In this document: piece after piece, positions 55,250 to 64,000 of the stretch
Position numbering within the stretch: position 1 is the stretch's first letter
How the letters are laid out: each line of letters begins with the position of its first letter
NCBI GenBank assembly: GCA_028829895.1
Contig: CM054179.1
Span: 45,583,391-45,647,390, forward strand
Direction: 5' to 3'
Length of the DNA: 64,000 nucleotides
DNA from: Sinotaia quadrata
Taxonomy: Eukaryota > Mollusca > Gastropoda > Architaenioglossa > Viviparidae
Notes under the pieces: generated by a model
What the model saw: only the letters and a program-made list of their open reading frames with translations
The model's database searches: none
Told to the model about the DNA's origin: nothing
Made by a program: the position numbers and the translations under genes

Positions 55250-56465
55250 AGAATTTTCCCCACATATTTTTAATATAAATTTTCATATTTTGTTCTATAA
55301 TTTTTTTAATGAGATGCTACTTGTGATTTGTATGATGTATAAAGTTTATTTCTGAAGCCAATGTCCAGAATGGACAGGGGTGGAGATAAACTGAGTGAGT
55401 ACGCACAAAGTAGTAGCCGAGGGATAAGACTATTATTATTGTTCATGAGAATACTAGATCCCTGGCATCTAAGCAGTAGGGGTTTGGCTTATAACATTAG
55501 ATCTACAGTCTTTGTTTTGATCTGGTTGTGTGTTATGCAACTTTTAGGCTGATACAATTGTGAACTTGTTTATGGATGGGTGACCAGTGTTGACAGAATG
55601 TGAGTTGGAAGATGCTAGAAAGTCATAAATGTTAATTAGCTCTAGGCTGAGGAAGTTATACATGCTAATTAGCTTTAGGTGGATTCTTAAATTTGATTGA
55701 GTTAAAGTGTTAGTCTAGGTAGAGATGGGTGTGGTTTCAAATCTAAAATAAAACAGGGTGGAAATTCTATGCTTTTCTCTTTGCAAACGACTCTTTGGGC
55801 GAACGTTAAGACTGAGTCCCTCCCTATAATTTTGGGCTGTACATGAAACAAAGAACACCCTTGGTTCGATAATGTAAAGACGTCTGTGTATTGTGTGAAT
55901 GGTTTTGTTTCATTAGGAACGTCAAACTTTTTGAAACATGTTGAACTTTAATTTGTTGCAGTGGTATATGCCAAAATAAGTATATATTAATGTAGTAATT
56001 TGCAATACACTTAGACTTTGCAATTACATGCATTTCAGTTCAGTTCTATCTTTATTCTTAAATCTATGATGTGGCCTTTGGGTGCCTTTTCGTTTTATTC
56101 ATGGTGTGCCCTAGTGAGCACCTACCAGCATGATGTAGCTTGTGCATCACAAACTGAAGCTAACTTGCTTTGGCAATGACTCCCAAAATTAACTGTTTAG
56201 TTTGATTTGCCTTATGATGAGAAAATGGGACAATATATTTCGCTTATTCTTTATATATATATTTGTTAAACTTTACTTTTAATTAATTTTTTTATTAATT
56301 GTTTAGACTTGCATATCAGTTAGTATAATGTTACTTCTTTGTTTCTTAGCATCAATTGTAGCAATACTCCATTATTATATCTTGTTCTCTCTCTTTCTAT
56401 TTAATATTTTATAAAATATATTTCTTGGTATAAATTACTTAAATCACTGAGTGAGGAGCCATGAG
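55250..56465 (+). mobile_element. LTR-like repeat, copy 3 (truncated at the right)
   Basis: Matches 38585-39921 from its left end (TTAATATAAATTTTCATA, AAGTTTATTTCTGAAG) through CTCTTTGCAAACGACTCTTT and GTATTGTGTGAATGG to GGAGCCATGAGT, then diverges before the conserved CA end. Confidence 0.6.
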
Positions 56466-57395
56466 TGTGTGTGCTACAAAACTTGTGCGCGGAATTTTGA
56501 AACTGCCTAGGGACAGCTGAGCTGTGCGGCCGCGCATCTTAGAGGAAACATTGCCTAGGAATATTTTCTTTGTCCTGGGATTATTTTCTTTGTTTGGCTT
56601 TATTTGGGATTATTGTCTCGTACTTCTGTTTTCTGACTTTTTTCTTTCTTATAACTTGGGATTATTTTTATTTGACATGTTCTTGAATCTTGGAATTATC
56701 TTTTTGTATTATTTTCTTATATCTTTTAACTATTTCCCTTCACTTTTTTCTATTTTCTTTATTTCGATACTGTTTCCTATTCTCTTGGAACCATTTTCTT
56801 TTATCTTGAACTAGATTATTTTATTTGGAACTGTTACTATTGTCTTATGCATTTAAGTCTTTCCAGTCAACGATTTTCCATCGCATAAGACGAGTGTATG
56901 TGTTTTGTTTGGGCTTCCTATTGAAATAGGTATTGTAACGAAAATTTCACTGATTATAAACATTTTGAAACCCATTTGCCTCTTGATGGATTAAATATTT
57001 CTATGAACCAAATATTTTCACAACTTGTGCATTCCTTATGGATTAAATATTTTCACAACCCGCGTGTGTTTATACCTGAAGAATTAAATGTTTCAATGGA
57101 TTAAATATTTTCACAACATATGTATGTATTCTTGATGGATTAAATATTTTCATGACGTGTGTATTTCTAATGGAATAAATTTTGCACTGGATTACATATT
57201 TTTACAACCTGTGTATTCCTGATGCAGATTAATCAAGGTAAGGAATATTTTCATGATCTATGGACCTTTCCTTTCGACTTGGAACTATTTTCTTTTATCT
57301 TGAACTATTGCATTTATCCCTTGCTACTTTCCCTTTTTTCTTGGTACTATTTTCTTTTGTCTTAGTACTATTTTCTTTTACCTTGAACTGTTGGT
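56466..57395. repeat. Degenerate low-complexity repeats
   Basis: Loose repeats of CTTGGAACTATTTTCTTTTA and GATTAAATATTTTCACAACC without clear order. Similar CTTGGAACTATTTT units reappear at about 61700-61980. No coding sign; the 96-codon ORF is hydrophobic low-complexity sequence. Confidence 0.6.
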
Positions 57396-58840
57396 ACCCC
57401 CCTAAATACGGATATCTAGGACGGACAACAATTTGAGGACGTCACTTCCGGCAACTCGTATTGAGTTGTTGTGATTTTTCCACAGTGGGCCCACACACAG
57501 GATTTTATTTCCCAGTTTATCATAACTCGGGATTTATCTGTCATATGTTCACCGGTCATCTGGCTGAGACCTCGTACTCAAGCATTTGCATTCAACTACC
57601 GGGTCGTTCATGGTAATGGCTGCTGCTTTGTGCCTGTCTGCCGACAGAGTCAAACACCATCAACAGTTCTCCCCAGGGTTCTTGCATTAAACTGAGGGGG
57701 ATGGGTTGTATGAAGAAATGATATTTTTCAACCATACACTCATCTGGTCTTCACCAATGTTTGCTTCACACTTTTCAGTGTGAAGGATTTCCTTTGTTGT
57801 TCAGCAAGGGAGAGCAATTGGGTTATCACCCTTTGTGATGCAGTCCACTAGTCAGTGCTAGCCTCAACAATTTTGCCTACATTTATGTGCATTGTTTCAT
57901 TCTTTAGCAGGCCCATGTATCTACCCATAACTTCCGTGTTATGCCAGATGTCGGCAACTGTGTAACTGTGTTTTTATTTGCCAGTGTGTTGGGCAGGTGT
58001 GACCAGGTTTTTCATTGTTCATGCAGACTTGTGTTCATGCAGGTGTATTTCAGCATTTGGCTCTTAACATTTGTGAGTAGTAACATTAGATAGTGATGCA
58101 TTCATTTAGGTAGTTTATTATAGATTATTAATTATTTAGAATTTTATTATTATTACTGACTATAAGGGTTTTCACCCTGAACACTTTTGTTGAATATTTA
58201 AGTTTTGTAAATTATTTTATTGAGATAATCTTTGCAGTCTTCACTGATATTTTGAATTTATTACATATTATCTGTGTTGGGTCTTCGCCCACATATTTGT
58301 AATATTAAATTTTATTAACATATGATAATATTTGCAGTTTTTACTGCTGTTGTGATTAATCTTTATTTGTATTGGGTTTCACCCATATAATTGTGCCACC
58401 CTTATTTTTTCAGTGGTTATAGCAGTCTTCACTGCAATTCAGTGAAGACTGTTGTTGATTGTTGCTAATTTTATTTTCTGTTATTTATCATTTTCATTGC
58501 TCTTGTTCCTCCCCCCTTCCCAATGTTATGTATGGACGATTCTGAATGAATGACTAACAGCTGTATGGGAGTTAGCCCCTTTTTAGAATAAATTTCTCTT
58601 AACTTTTTCAAGAGTTGGACTTGATTCAAGAGTTGGACTCATTGTGAGAAAGTGCATTGGTTTGGTAGATTGTTCGTTCCATTCATCCTTCAGTTTACAT
58701 TTATAACCTCATACTCACACTCACCACCGACTTTTACACTTTACCCCACATTTACAGAATAAAGTATTCCTCCATCCGAACAAGAATATCGTGGTCTGTA
58801 TGTGAGAGTAGTTATTTTTTTTTTACATCTTGCCGCTCGG
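57396..58840 (+). mobile_element. Probable 5' LTR and leader of a Gypsy-like element
   Basis: Non-coding sequence directly upstream of a gag remnant in the same orientation. It ends in a T-rich run and TCTTGCCGCTCGGTTTG. The limits are a guess from position; the matching 3' LTR was not found. Confidence 0.35.
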
Positions 58841-59099
58841 TTTGTTGTGGCATCGCAGCTGATCCGAGCCCCCACCCATCCAGGAGGAGAGGCAAGCCCA
58901 GTACCGCAACATTCTTGATGACCCTGATGTGATATCTAGGGTAAGATTTGTGTGGTGTGAGTGCATCATTTCCTTTTCTTCTTTCCTTTTATCATCACCA
59001 TTGGTATTGCATTTGCATTCTGATTTTATGCTGTGATTTTTGTGTGTCATTTTTTGTTTGTTATTGATTGTGTGCAGTTAGGATTCTGACTTTTTTCTG

Positions 59100-60030
59100 T
59101 ACACGTATTAGGCAATCTCAGACTTTTTTTGATTGACTGGTGTTGTTGTTAGGACTGTGACATTACGATGGCTTTGTGAGTTAAGGCTCGAAGGGGAGAT
59201 GAGAGAGAGGGGAAGAGACTTGGGTTGACAGGGGATGACTTAACATAACAAGTGAATAATGAGCTGGAAAGGGAGGCAGAACTAGAGGAGAAGAGACTGT
59301 TAGGGTTAGAAATAGAAGTCTAGAAATGGAGCTAGAGGGGTTGGGTGCAGGGAATATTTTAGAGTTGGAAAAGAGCAGAATAGACTCAGAAGACAGAGAG
59401 AAAAACAGATGGATTACCCTAGAGGTAGTGAAGATGAAGACAAAGAGGGAGGAGATGAAGGCAAAGACTGCCTTAGAATACAGAGGATGAGGACAGAGAC
59501 AGAGTTGTCGAGATAGGCTGCAGACAGAGTAGACAAGACAAGGATAGGAAGATACAACAGGAACAACAACTTCACATAGCCAATGAAAACTTACGACTTA
59601 AGACAAAGAAGATAGAAGACAACAGACAACATGCAGAACTAAGCATACCTAAGATACACTTAGCTTTTTCTAATATTGAGACATCAATGAGTTCCTAACT
59701 TGTCACAACAGATACATAGCCATCTACAGACTTAGAGACACCAACACGAAATGTCAGCTGGGTCAAGTCCTACAGGGCGAGGATTCAAGGGTGTTTGTAG
59801 ACCTGACTCATGAACTCATGATCCCATCATGACTTTCAATGATGTTAGAACAGGACTGATGCAGACTTTTCAGTGTACAATGGAAGGATTCCACAAATGG
59901 TTCAGACATTTGACGCCAAGGACCAGAGATGTGATGCCAGGTTACAGAGCTTGCCTGCGACATTACTTAGGTGGATCGATCTTACCTAATACTTTTAATG
60001 GACTGTTGGGTCTTCAGTGATCAATTCATA
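59100..60030 (+). pseudogene. Ty3/Gypsy gag remnant
   Basis: With several frame breaks, the translation gives a start region (KARRGDERERG, LGLTGDDLT), an acidic/basic coiled-coil with many E, R and K, then LMQTFQCTMEGFHKWFRH and GYRACLRHYLGGSI. The order of a short LGL/TG start, a charged coil, then F-x-x-x-x-EGF-x-x-x-FR and a YL-containing helix is that of Gypsy gag in many invertebrates. In-frame stops show it is dead. No pol follows; the element is cut near 60030. Confidence 0.65.
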
Positions 60031-60129
60031 CACCGGATACCACACATAATGGATTTACTTGAGATGTAGACTGCCAAAAACAAATCCTCATACTAACCAA
60101 CTCACTAACATCACTAGAATGTTTAATAA

Positions 60130-60660
60130 TCCATTTCTCTCAATCAAACATGTATCATGAACAATATAATCACTGAACTCACCAAGCTCCAGGTATAAGA
60201 TATTAAAACAAAACTAATGTGGATCCCCAGCCACTGCAATATAGCGGGAAACGAAAAAGCAAACAAGGGAGCAAAGTTTGAGAAATATATGGCAAACACC
60301 TTAAAACACCACTTCGCATAACAGATATACACTAAAAAATCACCAGCATATTTAGGAAAAGGCACACTCCACCCCCACCACTACTCATAAAAATCAAATG
60401 CACCAACCATGTCCGAGCACTCAGCAGACTCAGACTAACTCCACACTATACATCCATAAGCCAAAACTATCAACCTACAACATGCACCACCTTTGCAGAA
60501 CGACAACACCGTATAACTCTTCCTTTCACACTGCACTTCCCACCAAGATTACAGGGAAATAATAAAAATATCAGTCACCATACTACAGCTACCTTCCACC
60601 ACTATCCTGCTTTCCCACCCAAGGAAAAGAAGTTATGATCCACTAGCACTCTTCCTATTG
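60130..60660 (+). pseudogene. Non-LTR retrotransposon RNase H remnant
   Basis: KLMWIPSHCNIAGNEKANKG followed by AK is the conserved C-terminal RNase H motif (WxPxHCxIxGNExADxxAK) of Jockey/I-type elements. Downstream, LRLTPHYTSI and a TTF-type stretch recall the end of these ORFs. Frame breaks follow quickly. It is fused to the gag remnant, so the two elements are nested. Confidence 0.8.
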
Positions 60661-62002
60661 AAAATAAACACATTATACCTGCTATAAAACAAAAAAATTC
60701 TAATACACCCCCACTAGAAACACCCTCACCTCATCCACCTTGAGCCAAAGCTACCTACCCACCACAACAACACCCAACTCCACAAAAAAGCTACAGTTAC
60801 TCCACCCCTATTAACGAACACACCCCATCCACCTTGAGCAAAAGCTACCCACCCACAAACTAGAAACCAGCACATTACACCATCCTAAACAAAAAATTAA
60901 ATTGCACATACACTCCTCCTACTTGGAACAAATGCTACACCCACCCTAAACCCAAACCCACCCATATACACTCATAATTGGAAACAATCACTATATTCAC
61001 CATAAAACAGGCAATCTTAAAATAAAAGACAGCTCTCCAAATACACTCACAAGTGGAAATAAACACTGTATTCTCCATAAAACAAAGAGGCAATCTTAAA
61101 ATAAAAGGCAGCTCTCCACAAACACCAGTCAAGCCTGGAACCGAAGACAGTTGCAACCCAGTTGAAATTACTGTCAGAGTCTCAAAGTCAGTGACAAATC
61201 AATCGCCTGCAGTCCTTCAATGGTGCGAAACTGAACTACATAAAAAATATAGAAATAAAAATAATTTTAATAAAATTTGGAAAAATGAGTACAACATTAG
61301 AGCCAGCACCGAGCATGCACAAGAGTGAAACGAAGCACTATCCCTCTCTGCCACCCACCCTGAATACTTGTGAGGGGAGGCAGTCCCACTGGAGCACTAG
61401 AGATCAGATAAGATCTGATGATGATGTGATCAACGAAAGCTCGAGTGGTGACGTTAAGCTTGTAATTGTAACCACCACCACGACCGTTCAATGATATTTA
61501 AAACAAGAAATTTATAGGCCTTATAGCTCAGTCGTTCATGAATTCCTTCTCTAAGACCACACAAACAGGCACATGTATGTTTTTTTAATTGTTTATTCCA
61601 TGGATTTTCTTTTTGTTATGGGAGTAGTGTCTATTATCTTGGGACCTTTTCTTATAGCATTTTACCAATTTAATTCATATGGCAAAAGTTTGCTTGAAAA
61701 TATTGTCTCTGGATTTTGGACTCTTCCTCCTTTCTTATCGTTTTACTACAGTATTTCCCTTTTGCCTTTTTTATTTGCTTTCATCTGGTGACTATTTCCT
61801 TTTGTGTTAGAACTATTTTCTTGCAACTTGAACTATATTATGTTGTCATTGAATAGTAGCTGGGTTGGAATTGATACCTTTATCGTAAGCGTTTAATTTG
61901 TTAGACAGTTTCCTTAAATCTTGGAACTATTTTTTGTGTCTTCTTACAATATTTTATCTTGAAACTATGTTACTATATAAAGCCATGACTCAGTTTAGCA
62001 AC
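60661..62002. other. Repeat-rich intergenic sequence
   Basis: Includes a segment duplicated at 60985-61110 (GGCAATCTTAAAATAAAAGR near-copies) and CTTGGAACTATTTT units to the right. No supported gene. Confidence 0.45.
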
Positions 62003-62060
62003 TTATAGCGCGAAAGCGGCGGAAGCCGGAAGCACCCCCTACACTCAATCAATCAATCAA
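62003..62060. repeat. Interspersed repeat end, second copy
   Basis: GCGAAAGCGGCGGAAGCCGG, AAGCACCCCCTACACTCA, then (ATCA)n; same as at 5484 with one base difference and the same orientation. Confidence 0.6.
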
Positions 62061-62140
62061 ATAGCAACTTATAGCTCCGCTAGAAAGAAATAAGCATTTT
62101 ATTTGGGGTAAAACAAATCATTACATTAACTAGGTTACTC

Positions 62141-62330
62141 TCAGAAAGTAACCACGTTCATAATGGTAAGTTTATTTTTATTTGTGCATCGGCAATTGAT
62201 AGGTTTGTTGTTAAAAGGGCAAACACACACTAGGTCATCACAGCAGTCTTCAAACATGGCGAGTGGAAGGCAGAAATCGTATAGATAGCGACAAGTCGCC
62301 TGTTTGCGAGATCTTCCCAAAACTTGCATT
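62141..62330 (-). CDS. Knottin-like eight-cysteine secreted peptide, terminal exon
   Basis: Acceptor TACTTTTGTTGACAG/AATGCA, then an open frame to TGA at 62143-62141. A basic stretch GRSRKQ (a probable propeptide cleavage site) is followed by eight cysteines spaced C-x6-C-x8-CC-x4-C-x-C-x8-C-x-C and a 14-residue tail. The CC-x4-CxC...CxC arrangement is that of inhibitor cystine knot peptides of the agatoxin-like type; conotoxin framework XV has the same order. Such peptides are found both as venom toxins and as neuroendocrine or defence peptides, so no toxicity can be claimed. The exon with the signal peptide was not found and may lie beyond the right edge. Confidence 0.6.
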
Positions 62331-63134
62331 CTGTCAACAAAAGTACAAAGGCAGAAATTTAGCCATGTAGGGTATCAATAGTGTACTGTGTAAAGCACAC
62401 ACGTATGCACGCACACCTGCTCATAAAAGGATGATAGAGGGTTAAATATCTAAATAAATTGACTCTGGCATAAACACATTTAAAGAATAGGTCAACTATT
62501 TAAATAAATAAAGATCGACAATACTCCACTAAATTTATTAAACCTTTCTCGCTTGCGTCGATTTCGCACTAGACACAGAGAAATACTTTGAGAACTGAAG
62601 TGTTGAAAACGTTTCATTTTTTTTAGGTGGGAGGGGAAGGATCCGAAGAAAGAAGCGCCAATAGGAAATGATCACGTGGATGAAACAGCAGCACAAGTCC
62701 GATTTTTTAGACCGTTACCCCGTCATCCATGCTGGCTGGTTGTCACAGGAAATGAGGGACAGAAATTATATTTTATTTCATTTTAAAAAACCGCTAACAA
62801 AACTAGTTGAAGTAATCCGAGTTTTGTTATTTTTCGTATGTAGCATGTAATTCCAGTAACGGTCACCTAAGATCTCTTTAGTAGACAGACGTTCGTGACG
62901 CAGTGTGTGTTAATTATCATATTGAATATATATATTAGTTTATGAAGAATATGTATATTAAATAAATTGGGACAACTGCGCACTACGGTCACATGTTGTT
63001 GACGAGAGAAATGGCCAGTGCGCATTAGAATTGACCACAGAAAAGCGTGCATCACGATTACCACTATATATCCAAGGCAAAAATCGTGTCACAGGACATA
63101 GCTTCTGGAAGTTTTGGAAACCTTCAGTGAAAGC
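62331..63134. other. Region between knottin exon and plus-strand ORF
   Basis: Should contain the intron upstream of the knottin exon. No convincing signal-peptide exon on the minus strand. A CACGTG box lies near 62673. Confidence 0.4.
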
Positions 63135-63140
63135 TATATA
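63132..63140 (+). promoter_or_regulatory. TATA-like box
   Basis: CTATATAAG at about 63132-63140 would place a start near 63165, 200 bases before the ORF at 63372. Confidence 0.35.
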
Positions 63141-63371
63141 AGAGGCAAAATGAAGACTTTATTCTCAATGTTGAAAACGTCGATTCGTCTGAAGCCAGTC
63201 TAACTTCACGTATGAATTATCTCATGTACAGAGATTTCATAAAGGAAAGCTGCAATAATCTCTTTCCATCCGTTTTCCATCCGTCTGATGCCATATATTG
63301 AGTAACGAGGCAAAATTACTCAGTATAACTTTTGGCAAAGTGGAAAGTTCACTGTCAAGAAAAACCCATGC

Positions 63372-63749
63372 ATGCGACGCTGGTTGTATGCAGTTAACGA
63401 CACGAGGGACCAATTTTGTCTTCCCCCGTCTGAGTTCGTTTGGCAGTCTATCCCGCAAATTGAGAGGCTAGCACCGAGATTTTCTTACAGATATACGGAT
63501 TTCTACACTCAATGTAATGCGACGACACATCCCACTGGACGACTCCACCCGATAATGCTAAACGTCGTTGGGGTGTCCGTTTCCACGACAACCGGTACAA
63601 CGATAATTATCGACGCTGACACCAGTCAGCTAAATTTCAGATTTCTCCCCAGTGATAATCTGAAAGTGGTGCCTAGATTCTGCAGAATCTTCACCTGTAA
63701 TGCGACGCCTCAATTGCGTCCTATCTTCACTTTGAAGTGCCGCTTATAA
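63372..63749 (+). CDS. Possible single-exon gene, 125 aa, unknown
   Basis: ATG-led ORF that is more GC-rich than its surroundings, with a TATA-like box 235 bases upstream. It contains TQCNATTHPTGR and CRIFTCNATPQL, both with the odd CNAT sequence, and five cysteines. No family recognised. ORFs of 110-120 codons occur by chance elsewhere in this window, so support is weak. Confidence 0.3.
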   Translation: MRRWLYAVNDTRDQFCLPPSEFVWQSIPQIERLAPRFSYRYTDFYTQCNATTHPTGRLHPIMLNVVGVSVSTTTGTTIIIDADTSQLNFRFLPSDNLKVVPRFCRIFTCNATPQLRPIFTLKCRL

Positions 63750-64000
63750 GTGACGTGTGAGCTTACGTCATCTCCTTGGAACTCTGACATTAATAGTGAG
63801 TAATAATTAGCACGGCTAACGCGCACATACTTAAACTCTAGGACTCGAAGAAAATGAACACTATTATATCGTTTGCAAAATAAGAACTTTAATGTTAAAA
63901 GTAATGCTTATTTTACATGTGAACTATTGTTAAAGCGGCCCCATTTGCCGCATAAGAATTGTGTAATTAATCTTTATTTTATATTTTGAATTTCATCATT
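63750..64000. other. Right edge, nothing seen
   Basis: AT-rich sequence without exon signals or clear repeats. Confidence 0.5.

Overview
The window is animal nuclear DNA: AT-rich, intron-rich and full of micro- and minisatellites, with degenerate non-LTR and LTR retroelement pieces. The modules (laminin-type EGF plus calcium-binding EGF pairs, a SEA domain, single-pass receptors with tyrosine-rich tails) and the TE style fit a lophotrochozoan, probably a gastropod mollusc. That attribution is inference; no search was run. Almost none of the long ORFs is a gene. The real coding sequence lies in short exons, which I joined by matching splice sites and codon phase.

Three related receptor genes lie on the minus strand. 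Receptor A (42500 down to 22368) is complete: 13 exons, 2310 coding bases, 769 aa. It has an N-terminal hydrophobic signal, five exon modules each pairing a laminin-type EGF with an EGF_CA, a SEA domain with a GSVIA self-cleavage motif, a short cysteine-rich segment, one membrane helix, and a tail with an ITAM-like pair (YAEI, five residues, YNLL). An extra phase-matching terminal exon at 19817-19477 may be an alternative tail. Receptor C (15044 down to 5623) is small, 251 aa in six exons: signal, one EGF, membrane helix, and a tail with an exact ITAM spacing (YSPL, six residues, YTEI) and a proline-rich stretch. Receptor B (52432 down to 48619) shows only its last three exons: membrane helix, a tail with NPEY and other tyrosine motifs, and the end. 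B and C are clear paralogues. The domain plan resembles CED-1/Draper/MEGF10 phagocytic receptors, so a role in recognition, engulfment or adhesion is plausible but inferred.

The most unusual signal is where the minisatellites sit. The membrane exon of C is abutted by 24 copies of a 33-bp unit, and each unit repeats the intron end itself, including a branch-like sequence and a 3' splice site. Paralogue B has the same stretch once. In A, a 23-bp array starts at the donor of exon 6 and repeats the donor's intron sequence. The array below the alternative tail exon begins inside the coding end and carries copies of its stop codon. Decoy splice-site use would give truncated, non-membrane products.

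Left edge (1-1510): a minisatellite split by an RTE-like LINE 3' end, then the last exon of an unrelated plus-strand gene. Right part (about 54-64 kb): a nest of retroelement remnants (LTR-like repeat, Ty3/Gypsy gag, LINE RNase H), then a minus-strand exon for a secreted eight-cysteine knottin-like peptide, and a doubtful plus-strand ORF near the edge.
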